DNA of 64,000 bases from Posidonia oceanica (Eukaryota; Streptophyta; Magnoliopsida; Alismatales; Posidoniaceae), in the NCBI GenBank assembly GCA_037176725.1, contig JAZBRS010000023.1, positions 30,375,001 to 30,439,000 of the forward strand. Reading direction: 5' to 3'. The notes beneath the pieces were generated by a model. The model did not search any database, had not been told where the DNA came from, and saw only the letters and a program-made list of their open reading frames with translations. Both the position numbers and the translations under genes were made by a program. Position 1 is the stretch's first letter, and each line of letters starts with the position of its first letter. This document shows, piece after piece, positions 22,302 through 33,384 of this stretch.

Positions 22302-25300
22302 GTAGGTGTGAAGACCTACAAAGGGGAAGAGAAGCAAGTGGAGGGATTACCACTGTTCTGTGACCATTTCCCACCAAAGTGTCCCACGATGTGTCTCGCA
22401 CGTTGCCAAAAGCTCGCGATGCGATCGGATCGTGGGAAAGGGAGAAGAAAGTCACAATTAGTGGTGAATCCAGGGGAAATACAACACAGGGCACTGAGAA
22501 TACGCGAAAAGAGGAGACAGAGTTGATAGACAGGAAGAGGGAGTCCTAATCTACATGCTTGAGAAATCCGAAAGCAAAAACAATGCTTGCAATGCAAATG
22601 GGGTGCAAATGAATGCTGTGCAGGGGTTCAGAAGGACTTACCTTGGGAATCCGAAGCCTGATCTGAGAAATGCTTGGTTCATGTGGAAGAACGCTCCGTC
22701 GAGGTCGTCCAAGTAGCTTGGTTGAGAAGATCCAACGGCCAGATCAAAAGATATCCCAGCTTCAAGGCAGAGGGACCAGAACAAGGGAGAAGAATGGATC
22801 TAGGTGTACAAGAGGTCCTAGGGATGTGCAAAACAGGTCCTCCCATGTAAATGGGAGCTAAGTGTGCTTAAGTGTGTGCAAAAATGCCAAATGCAAAGAT
22901 GCATGAGTGCAATGCATGCAGGAATGCAAGAAAAGGACCTAAGAATGACTTTTCAGAAAACTTGGGAGCTTATGTGCAAGTTTTGAAAAGGTGGGACCTA
23001 AATGCAAAGATTTTGAAAAATTAGGGGCTTATATGCAAGATTTTTGAAAACTGGAGGGTCTGAGTGCAATTTTGCAAAATACAGGGTTTAAAATGCAATT
23101 TTATAAGGTAAACATGCATTAGAATAAGTTTTGAAATCATGTGGAGGATTAACATGCAATTTTGGAACATGCAAGGGTTGAAATGCAATTTTATAAACAA
23201 AAATGTGGTCTTAAATGGTCTGTAAATGCAAACAGAGGACCTATGTGCAATTTTTAAATATGCAGCGTCTAAAATGCAATTTTATAAGCAAAAATATGCA
23301 TTTAAATGAGTTTTATAAACATGCAGAAGACCTATGTGTAATTTTAAAACATGTAGGGTCTAAAATGCAATTTCATAAGCAAAAATATGCATTTAAATGA
23401 GTTTTATAAACATGCAGAGGACCTATGTGCAATTTTAAAACATGCAGGGTCTAAAATGCAATTTTTGTAAGGAAAAATGTGATTTTTGAATGGTCTGTGC
23501 ATTAACAGTGGACCTATGTGCAATTTTTAAATATGTAGGGTCTAAAATGCAATTTTATAAGGAAAAATGCAAAAAATAGATGCTGTGCATGAATATGGAG
23601 GACCTATATGCAAAAATTAAAATGTATGGGGGAAATAATGCAATGCAGTAAGAAAAGATGAAAAATAAATGCATTAATTAACAGATCAGAGGACTAAAAT
23701 GCAAATAACGAGAAGTACAGGATAAAAAATGCAATTTACTAAGGTAAAATTGGAATATTAAATCAGATTAACAACTAAAGGACTGAAGTGCAAAAATAAG
23801 AAACTACAGGGCCTGAACTAAAATAAACTTAAAAAGAAAACACAGCAGGAGGACTAACATGCGATTAGACAGTTTTTTATGTTTTTCATGCAATTTAATA
23901 AGATTTAAATTTAGAATTAAATGAATCATAAACGAAGGCAAGACCGGAAAGCAATGAACTAAAAACAGAAGCTGAAAATGCAATTTATGGCAAAATTAGC
24001 TAACAAAGAGAAAATAAAGGAACAGTGTTTTTGTAGAACGACGACCACTGTAGCAGTTGCTACCAGCGGCCATCGAGGGAGGCAGAGGGTTGCTGGTGAG
24101 GTGAGGGACGGCGGGCGACCTTCTCCGGAGACAGGCGAAGATCTGGGAGGCATCAGCGAGCTGTGACATTGCCTGGAGATGGCCGGAGGCGACGTCGGAA
24201 GTCTGCAGACCTGCTCGGAAGCAGTCCGGACGAAAACGGCGACAAGGGACCGATCTGGAAGCATGGTCGAGCTCCTGGAGGCCGTGCGGTCCTCAGACGA
24301 AGATCGGAGCAGCGTTCTACTAGCTGGAGCGGCGAGGCAAGCGTTGAGCTCGCCGAAGAAGACGGGTCAGCGGCGGTGCTGACCCGGCGAAAGAAGGGAG
24401 GAAACCCCTATCTGAGGGGTGGAAAAGCTGAAGGAGAAGAAAATTAGACTATAGGGAGAGAGTGGCACCTTTTTTGCTGGCCGGAATGCCCCCCCCGATG
24501 TAGGTGGCTTCAGTGCTTGCCAGCGGAGGCCGTCCGGAGGTTGCAGACGTCGTCGTCGGCCCGGGAGCGGTGGGAACGGATTAGTGGAGTACTTCGGTGC
24601 TCTCTGGATGTCCGGAGCGAAGCTTCACGGCCCAGAGAGGGATTTTGCTTCTATGGGTACACAGAAGACAGCAGGAGGTGGAGGTGGCTGTCCTCTGCTC
24701 TTGGGATCAGTTGGAGAGCACCGGCGACTTACTGGTTGCTTGGTGAGCGTGTGGGGATGCTCAGGAGGGTTGATGGTGGCCTAGAGAAGAAGATAGGTCG
24801 TCGGGTGAATTTCTGGTGAAGTTGGCCACAGCTGTTTGTTATGGAGGTCTTGGCCTGTGAGGTGAGTGAAGGCTGGGGCTCTGATGCTTTGGCGAGGTGG
24901 TGTTCTGGGGAGTTGAATGCTAGAGTTTGGGGGAAGTATTGTGGTCAGTGGTGTCGGGAATTTTTGAGGAAATGGTGATGGGTTGCTGTGGGTGTTTTCA
25001 GGTGGTTCGGGGGCGATTTCAGGGGTGTATTGGCTGTGGAATGGTGGGCTGAAGTGCTGGAGTTCCAGGTGAGATTGGGGGGTGAATTGGGAGTGATTGG
25101 AGGGAGGGAGGTTGGTGGCGCGGGAAGAAGGACTGAGGAAGAAGAAGAAGAAGGAGGAGGGAAGGAGGAGGATGGCGTGGGCCGGGCTGCACACGAAAAA
25201 AAGAAAAAAAGAAAAAAGAAAGGAGGGGAAGAGGAAGGGTGGAACGGGCCGAACTGGGCCCAGGAAGAAAGAAAGAAAAAATAGAAAGAAAGGAAGAAAG

Positions 25301-26785
25301 GAAGAAAGGGAAAAGAAGAAGGGAAAGAAGAAGGAAATAAAAATAAATAAAAATAGAAAAAGGATGGGAAAAGTTTTTAGGATAGTTGTGTTTTATGTTA
25401 GGACTTTGATTAAGTTTTTTACTGATTGTTTTTTATTAGTTAGTTAGGATTAAAGAGTTTTAGTTTTGATTAGGGTTTTTAGGGTTTTCTTTTCTTTAAA
25501 TTGTTTTTGATTTTATTTAAATGTTTGTTAAGTTTTTTTTTAATTGTTTTTTAATTATGTTTTTCTTCTTAAGTATTTGGGATGTTAATTAGGATTTTTT
25601 AAAGTTTGTTTTTAAATTAATTAGGGTGGATTTTAGATTTTTTATTTTAGTCTTTTCCGATTTGTTTTTTATTTTGTTTATTAAGTCCTTTTTAATATTT
25701 TTTGTTTAGTTGAGTTTTTTCCTTGTTAAGTTTTTAATTAATTGAGTGTTTTTAGATTTTTGATTGTTTGTTTTTTCCTTTTTAATTAGGTTTTCAAATT
25801 GTTTCCTTTTAAGTTAAGTTTGACTTAGCATTTTTAATTGTTTTCTTTCTTTTTAGGATTTGTTTTTTATTTTTTTTAGTAGGGCTTTTACTTTTGCTTG
25901 TTTTGATTACATTTTGGTTTTTTCCTTGATTTTACAGCATTTTCTTTTTGTTTGTTTTGCATTTTTTAAGTTGCATTCTTAGTTTTTAGTTTTAGTTAGA
26001 TTTAGTTAGGCTTTTGTTTTTTAATTGTTTGTTTAATGTTTTTAATTATTTCTTTTGGGATTTTAATTTGTTTTCCTTTTTTTAGAGTTTTAAAGGTTTT
26101 AAGGGTTTTTTAGGGATTTAGTAGAAGAGAGGAAAAGAAAAGAAAAAGGAAGAAGGAAAAGGAGAAATGGAGGAGTAAAGAAGAAAGAGAGGAGTTGAAA
26201 GAAAATAATTTTTAGAAAACCAAAGAAAATGCTAAAAATAAGATAAAAATAGAAATAAGATTCAGAAGAGATAGATGCACAAGGGGGGTCCCACAGCTAG
26301 GCAAGGAGAAGGGAGAGAAGGGGGTGAAAAGAAGGAGGATAATCAGGAGAGAGAGATGAGAGAAAAAAGGATAATTTGGTGAAATGAAGGGGTTAGGGGT
26401 TTAGAAAAGAAATGAAATTTGCGGAGTGTGTAGCCTAGGGTCTCTAGTGTTGGACCTAGGATTTGGGTTTGGTTTCGGGAAAGTTTTGAAAGGGTTTTGA
26501 GGTAGAAAAAGGGGAGTTTTACCTAGGTTTTCTAGGGTTTTTGGGAGTGGTTTTGGTTTGAAAATTTGAGGGTTTTTGGGTAGATTTGCTAAGTTGGGAA
26601 TGGTGAGTTTTCCTATGGTTTTTGGTTAGTTTTTGGGCTTGGGAAAGAGGCGTAATTCTAGGTTAAGTTTGGGCTTGTTTTGGAAAGAAGGATGAAAAGG
26701 AATGTGTAGGTTTGGACCTAGATTTGGATCCAGAAGTCACCAGGAGATTCCAACTGATTCAGCCTGTCAAAATGGGGTGTCAACA
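22302..26785 (-). mobile_element. Solo LTR B, right segment (5' part of the LTR)
   Basis: This continues LTR B after the element C insertion, starting with the duplicated GTAGG and reading into TGTGAAGACCTAC as in intact LTRs. It ends at 26785; on the minus strand this end is TGTTGACACCCC. It is clearly diverged from C's LTRs in sequence but shares the order A-rich, GC-rich, T-rich. It is therefore older than C. Confidence 0.9.
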
Positions 26786-26790
26786 CCAGC
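26786..26790. other. Target-site duplication of solo LTR B, right copy (CCAGC)
   Basis: CCAGC follows the LTR terminus GTCAACA. Joining base 2290 to 26791 (dropping this copy) puts the gag frame directly in phase with the downstream protease frame. Confidence 0.78.
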
Positions 26791-28465
26791 CAACCCTTCG
26801 GTAGCCCCTCTTGTGCTCGAAGCACAGGCCGCTACGGTTATTGACTTAACCTAGGACCCCCATCGCGTATCCTATGACTGCGCCACGGAAACGTGTGCAG
26901 AAGTCACGCGATCGGGGAGGGTATACCAACCCGCAGCACCGGTGGTAAGGCCTAGCCATCCAGCACCTGCTGCATCTCCACCAGCAAGCCAGCCCGCAGC
27001 ACCCCCAGCATCAAGCCAGCCCCCTGCACCTAGCCCGGTAGAGCCAACCCCCAGAGCACCCCCTCCTGCTGCCAGAAAGCCGCACTACAAAACAGACATC
27101 ACTTCCCAGCTTAGGAGGGTTAAAGCCGATATATCCATCTGGGACCTTATCCACTCCTCTTCCGAACACCGTGAGGCTTTTCTCCGAGTGTTCCAATCTG
27201 CCCGTGTGTCCCAAGCCAACGAACCCGCAGCCCTGGAGAGCATGGTTGGCGTTATCGCGGAGCTGCAGATCATTTCTTTCACAAGCGATGAGCTGTCCCT
27301 GGCCGGGATTAATCATAACCAACCCTTATTTGTCACGGTGCAATACAAAAACTTCCGCATTCCCCGATCGCTGGTTGATAACGGGTCAGGCCTTAATGTC
27401 TGTCCGTTGCACACTACAACCAGGCTCGAATTCAGAGCCGAGGATATCACTCCGGCGATAAAGGGAATAACAGCTTTTGATACTACGCACCATGACGCTC
27501 TAGGGATTCTGATTATTCCTTTGATCATTGGCCCGGTCACCTTCGATGTGGAATTCCACATTGTTGACTTGGAGCCTAACTTTAACTTCCTGCTTGGGCG
27601 CCCTTGGCTTCACAAGCATCAGGTCATCCCCTCGACCCTCCACCGCATGATCAAGTTTCGCTACGGCGACGATGTTATCGTTGTAATGGCGGAAAACTTT
27701 GAGAAAGAGCGGATCGAGGCGGTTGCACCCATCTCTTCGCATACTATCCCTTTTGACCCTGAACTTTCAGCTGCTTTGTATCGAGTTAATCGGTGCGAGC
27801 CGGTTGGCTTTGTACCTGATCTTGAACGCGTCAACTCCTTGGCCGTTCACAGCAACCCCTTCTGGATGGTCGAAAATGTCTGTCACAAGTGGGGCTATGT
27901 CAAGGGAGCGCCGCTCGGGCGATATGGCCAAGGAATCGCTGTGCCAGTCCAAGCAGTAGAGCGAAGAGAGTCTGAAGGCCTTGGATATGATCTGCAGTCC
28001 AATAGAGACAGATGCATGCTGCCCAAAGATCAGAGAATGGCCATCCCGCAGGACCTCACTAACTTCACCAGTGCAGGTATCCTGGATTCAACCAGCAGTG
28101 AAGCCTCAGCACAGCAGCTGCTATGCCCAAGTTCTCAGCTGCCAGAAGAAGAATGGGTCTACATCGAGGACTATTACTCAGATGAGGAAGAGTTTGGTAT
28201 AGTTGAGGCAGCCCCAACCAGCAGCAAGGACCAGCTCAACGTGAGTGCATCTCGGTCAGTTTGCTTAGCACTTACCAATGAAGCAGTAGAATCGGCAAAC
28301 CCTGGGATAGGGCTAACAGCTTCCCTTCTTCCTGCAGCATCACCAAAGTTGCCGACAGTCGCAGCTGCAGCACCAGAACCAGAAGCACGCCCTCTGGCGT
28401 TATCCAGCAGTCAGCCTGTGGCCGCAGCCGCACCAGCTTGGAAATCACTTTCTCAGGCGGCATAG
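26791..28465 (+). pseudogene. pro: Element A protease region of gag-pol
   Basis: This is the continuation of A's gag-pol frame past the insertion. An early VTRSGRVYQP motif (about 26,910-26,940) is typical of the Tat gag-protease junction. The aspartic protease core LVDNGSGLNVCP has its catalytic Asp at 27377-27379. The DNG form is usual for Tat elements. It is followed by FDVEFHIVDLEPNFNFLLGRPWLH-type sequence (about 27,540-27,610). Further on, SEGLGYD near 27,970 resembles the core of a G-patch. TAG stops at 26852-26854 and 28463-28465 break the frame. The protein would cleave the polyprotein, but this copy cannot make it intact. Confidence 0.88.
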
Positions 28466-29698
28466 TCAACCGAGTCAGGCGACAGCGTGATTCAGCCCGC
28501 ATCATTGACAGCGTCACAAGCAAGTCGGGCGGCTCTGTCAGGCACACCACTGTCAGCCTCAGCAGATCTTGCTATGCGGAAGATTCTCGCCGCTGCTACC
28601 GGGAGACCACCACTGTCACCCACGGGCACCGGCGTTTCATCCCCAAGCATGGCGGTCCAGCCATTGGCTCCTCAGAAGAGCAGTTGTGCCTCCCCGCCAG
28701 CACCAGCAGTGATCTTGGCAGCATATCCAGTAGCAGCCAAGCAGATGCCCCAAGCAGCAGAAAGCCCAGAAGGAGAGCCAGGGTAGGCCGCAAGTCCGGC
28801 AGTCGCTTATTACATCGACTCACCCTCGGATGAGGAGGCAGGAGCTGCTACTGATGCTCAGATTGATTTCTCTATGGGAGACTTGGAGCAGTTATTCCAG
28901 GAGCAGCTCGCATCGCTGGCACAAGACGTGGTGGAGCATGAGATTGCACAAAAGAAGGGGAAGGCCGTGGCCACAGATCCCTCTATTATGGTCCTAGAGG
29001 AGGATCTAGCGCTTGAGGCACCCGTCAGACCAGATGAGCTGATCACCCTGCAGCCAAAGAGTGGGTCTCGATGGTTTGTGCAGCGCATGCCACATCTAGA
29101 CAGGGGAGCAGGCGGCACCACCCTGATCAGCTGTCGGCCCGATATATCCTTGGCGAGCACGTTGGAACATGCAGATGCAACAGCACAGCAGATATCAGCA
29201 GCATCAACACCACAAACAGCACCAGCAGCACAGCAAGTAGTAGTGGTACAACATGCAAAGCACCATGCAAAAGGAGGAGAGTCCCATGTAGAGCACCATG
29301 CAGAAGGAGGAGAGTCCCATGCAGAGCCCCATGCAGAGCACCATGCAGAAAGAGGAGAGTCCCATGCAGAGCACCATGCAGAGTCCTATGCAGAGCACCA
29401 TGCAGAAAGAGGAGAGTCCCATGCAGAGCCCCAAGCAGAGTCCCATGCAGAGTCCCATGCAGAGCACCATGCAGAAGGAGGAGAGTCCCATGCAGAGTCC
29501 CATGCAGAGCACCATGCAGAAGGAGGAGAGTCCCATGCAGAGTCCCATGCAGAGCCCCATGCAGTAGAAGTAGAGTCCCATGCAGTAAGTGTAGAGCAAC
29601 ATGCAGTAGTGGTAGAGCAACATGCACCTATATTAGTAGAGCAACATGTAGTAGTAATAGAGCAACATGCACCTATGGTAGGAGAGCAATATGCGTAA
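28466..29698 (+). pseudogene. Element A linker between protease and RT, with His/Glu-rich repeats
   Basis: This is the same frame as the protease and RT. It is Pro/Ala/Ser-rich, with stops at 28784-28786 (TAG) and 29696-29698 (TAA). The second half carries a run of four-residue SHAE/HHAE units, then VEQHA units. I recognise no domain. It is probably a fast-evolving spacer of the polyprotein. Confidence 0.7.
29270..29640 (+). repeat. 12-bp coding minisatellite in A polyprotein
   Basis: Repeated CATGCAGAGYMC units (12 bp, four codons) are interspersed with a GAAGGAGGAGAG-type unit. All are multiples of three, so expansion keeps the frame. The unit reads SHAE, HHAE or PHAE with GGE spacers. The other frames are also open (MQKEESPMQS on the + strand), a side effect of the repeat. 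Confidence 0.85.
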
Positions 29699-31590
29699 GT
29701 GGCGGCAGTACAACATGTATCGGTAGCGGCACAATATGCACGGACAGCAGCGCAGCAGTCACCAGCAGTACAGTCAGCAGCAGCAGAGTTAACAGAATCA
29801 ACAGAGTCAAAGCAGGCAGAGCCAGCTGAGGAGCTTGCCAGGACAGAGGTCGCGTGTCGAGGGTATAAAAACACTCGGGTAAGCGTGACCATCCTGAAGC
29901 GTCACCAGGGCCAAGCAGCGGAACACTTGTTCTCCTTCGATATCTCAAATCCCACCTTTGAGAAGGAGATCCTCTCGGAACTTATTGCATATGGAGAGGA
30001 GGATGATGCAGGCGAAGATGAGAATGATGAACCGTCGCCTGAGTTCCGGCCCCATGACGATGATCCAGAAGGCACCAACCTCCATGTCGAGGAGGAGACA
30101 GAGGTTGTCAGCATTGGCAGAGCAGAAGAAGTCAGAGAGGTCCGCATCAGCGCCCTTCTGTCGCCCCAGGCTAGAGCAGAATTCATCGCATTCTTGAAGG
30201 AGTATGCGGATGTCTTCGCCTGGAGCTACGAGGACATGGTTGGCCTCGACATTGAGATAGTTGTGCACAACCTGCCCTTAGACCCAGATGCAAGGCCAGT
30301 AAAGCAGAAGCTTAGGCGATGGCAACCGCAGTGGCTACTTATGATCAAAGAAGAGATCCTGAAGCAGCACGGTGTTAACTTCCTTATGGTCGTCCTTTAC
30401 CCTGAGTGGCTTGCAAATGTCGTCCCTATGCCCAAGAAAGATGGGCGAGTCCGCATGTGCATCGATTATCGGGACTTGAACAAGGCGAGTCCCAAGGATG
30501 ATTTTCCCCTGCCACATATTGACGTCCTGGTCAATAACACTGCAGGGCACAAGATGCTCTCTTTTATGGACGACTTCTCTAGCTATAACTAGATTTGAAT
30601 GGCAGAGGAGGATATGGAGAAAACATCATTCATCACCCCTTGGGGTGTCTTCTGCTATAAAGTTAGGCCATTTGGGCTGAAGAATGCTGGCGCAACCTAT
30701 CAGAGGGCCATGACTGCACTTTTCCACGACCTCATGCATCAAGAAGTTGAGGTATACGTGGATGATATGATTGCTAAGACAAAAGAGCCTGAGGATCACC
30801 TTGCCTGCTTAAAGAAGCTCTTTGACCGCTTGAGGAAGTACAAATTGCGCCTTAACCCCAGCAAATGCGTATTTGGGGTATCTTCTGGCAAGCTCCTAGG
30901 CTACATTGTTAGCCAAAGGGGGATTGAAGTAGACCCGATGAAAGCAAAAGCCATCGTGGATATGCCACCCCCCAGGACAAAGAAAGAAGTCCAAGGCTTG
31001 CTCGGACGCCTACAGTATATCAGTCGGTTCATTGCGCAGCTCATGCCTATATGCGAACCGATCTTCAAACTCCTGAAGAAGAATGCACAGATCAGCCGGA
31101 GCAAGGAGTGTCAGGCCGCCCTCGACAAAATCAAGCAGCTTCTGACCAAGCCTCCTGTGTTGGTCCCTCCCATGCCTGGGAGACCTCTGCTTCTCTACCT
31201 CTCTACCACCCAGCATTCCATGGGCGCCGTCTTGGGCCAGCATAATGAGTCTGGTAGAAAGGAGTATGCAATTTATTACCTGAGCAAGAAATTCAATGAT
31301 TGTGAAGCCAGGTATAGCACAATGGAGGAGACCTGCTTATCCCTCTTCTGGGCTGCACAGAAGCTGAGGCATTACATGATGGCATATCCAGTCCGGCTCC
31401 TATCCCGACATGACCCCATCAAGTTCCTCTTTCAGAAGCCAGCAATGGTAGGCAGATGCGTCAAGTGGCAAGTGTTGTTATCTCAGTACGACATCACCTT
31501 CGTCACACAGCACGCAATGAAGGGCCAAGCCATGGCAGATCACCTTGCAGACTTCCCTTTGCCTGAGTACCAACCTCTCCAGACATAGTT
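29699..31590 (+). pseudogene. pol: Element A reverse transcriptase and RNase H, two inline stops
   Basis: RT copies element RNA into DNA, and RNase H removes the RNA. RT motifs: EWLANVVPMPKKDGRVRMCI, then DYRDLNKASPKDDFPLPHID at about 30,400-30,520; SFMDDFSSYN at 30,560-30,590; FGLKNAGATYQRAM at 30,672-30,712; and YVDD at 30755-30766. RNase H follows with GAVLGQHNESG and YYLSKKF, then ETCLSLFWAAQKLRHYM, to about 31,560. Stops are TAG 30590-30592 (Gln in D), TGA 30596-30598 and TAG 31588-31590 (Gln in D). Element D (62-64 kb) is the close relative used for comparison. The catalytic YVDD is intact but the gene is not. Confidence 0.92.
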
Positions 31591-32100
31591 CCCGGATGAG
31601 GACATCCTTTTCGCGATGGAGGACTCTCAGAGGAGAAGGACCCTGAAGACTTAGAGCTTTGGCAGTTGCACTTTGATGGCGCTGTCAACAAAAAGGGCCG
31701 GGGCATAGGCACGGTGCTGACCACACCGTAGGGGCAGATGATCCCCTTTGCAAGGAAGTTGACCTTCAAATACACTAATAATGAAGCAGAATATGAAGCA
31801 TGCATTCTGGGCTTGAAGGTCGCACTTGAGCACGAGGCGCGGAAGCTGCACGTGCACGGCGATGCCATGCTAGTAATTTCCCAAGTGAATGGTGATTGGA
31901 GAACAAAGGATCCAAAGTTAGTGCCATATCACGAACACTTGTTGAAGCTGATAGAGCAGTTCGCAAGCATCCGCTTCTCGTATATGAACAGAGCTAGGAA
32001 CACATATGCAGATGCGTTGGCAACCTTAGCATCCTGGCTCAGTATACCTGAGGATTGAGCAGTGGATGTATCAATTACACGCATGGAGCAGCCTGCGCAT
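31591..32100 (+). pseudogene. Element A second (archaeal-type) RNase H, frameshifted
   Basis: After a frameshift near 31,620 the frame reads LWQLHFDGAVNKKGRG, NNEAEYEACILGLK and VHGDAMLVISQVNG, which are the catalytic Asp-Glu-Asp blocks of an archaeal-type RNase H. An extra RNase H between the normal one and integrase is diagnostic of the Tat lineage. One TAG (31729-31731) replaces a Gln found in D. Its last motif, RARNTYADALATLAS, lies at about 31,990-32,035. Confidence 0.88.
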
Positions 32101-33384
32101 TGCATGAGCATAGAAGAGGCAAATTCAGCAGAAGAGCAGCCTTGGTATTGCGATATCGAAGCATTTCTTGAGTCTGGCAGCCACCCGCCCGGCACCTCAG
32201 CAGCAGATAGAAGAACTTTGGCGCGTCTGGCGTCAAAGTATGTGTTAGGGGCAGGGCAGCTATACAGAAGGTCATACAGTCAAATGCTCCTACGTTGCTT
32301 AAGCAAGTCAGAGGCCGACACCCTTATGCTTCAAGTCCATGCAGGAACTTGTGGTCCACATATGAATGGAGTGCTGCTGGCCAAGAAGATAATGTTGCAA
32401 GGCTATTTCTGATCAACCATGGAGGCAAATTGCTGCCAGTTTGTGCGTAGATGCCACAACTGCCAGATCCACAGTAACCTTATGCACGCACCCCCGCAGG
32501 AACTGCACAGCATGTCCTCGCCATGGCCCTTCTCCACCTGGGGGATGGATGTCATTGGTGCCATACACCCCGCTGCATCAAATGGTCATCGCTTCATCCT
32601 GGTAGCAATAGATTATTTCACTAAGTGGGTAGAAGCAGCCTCCTACAAGGCGGTCACAGCTGCGGTGACAGAGAAGTTTGTCAGGAATAACATTGTCACC
32701 CGATATGGGGTCCCACATGCTATCATCTCTGACAATGGCTCCAACTTTATTGCAAAGAGGATCGAGGAATACCTACAGAAGCACTAGATCAAGCATCATA
32801 GATCCTCACCGTATCGATCGTAGATGAATAGAGCAGTGGAGTCTGCCAACAAAAACATTGTGAAGATAGTGAAGAAGATGGCAGAAACCCACAAAGACTG
32901 GCACGATAAGCTCCCGTACGTACTCTAGGTGTACAGAACATCAGTGCGGACCTCTACAGGAGCAACCCCTTATTCGCTAGCATATGGCATGGAGGCAGTG
33001 CTGCCTGTCGAAGTGGAGATCCCTTCGCTGCGAATCCTGCAAGAAGCAGAGCTGGAAGAAGCAGAATGGGTCGAGGACCGTTGCACCCAGCTCAATCAGG
33101 TTGACAAGCGCAGATTGCAAGCAATGCATAATGCTCGCTACTACTAGAAGCGGATGGCAAGAGCATACCTGAAGAAGGTGCGGCCCAGGAGCTTCCAGCC
33201 AGGTGACCTTGTTCTGCGAGCCATCCATCTGCTAGATGGTCGAGGCAAATTCCGACCCAACTAGTGTGGCTCCTTTGTGGTCAAGCAAGCATTCTCAGGC
33301 GGCGCAGTAATTCTTGAGGACATGGATCAGACTGGGCAATCAGAATCGGTCAATGCATGCTATCTCAAGAAGTACTATCAGTAG
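32101..33384 (+). pseudogene. int: Element A integrase, several inline stops
   Basis: Integrase inserts the DNA copy into the genome. A zinc-binding HHCC region (HAGTCGPHMNG ... CCQFVRRCHNC) lies at about 32,335-32,465. The catalytic residues are Asp in MDVIG (32548-32550), Asp in ISDNGSNF (32731-32733) and Glu in AVESANKN (32839-32841). The C-terminal GPF/GPY-type module is at about 33,250-33,300, and the end CYLKKYYQ is followed by TAG. Stops at 32410-32412 (TGA), 32786-32788, 32821-32823, 32926-32928, 33145-33147 and 33262-33264 (TAG) break it. Four of these correspond to Gln or Trp in D. Confidence 0.9.
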
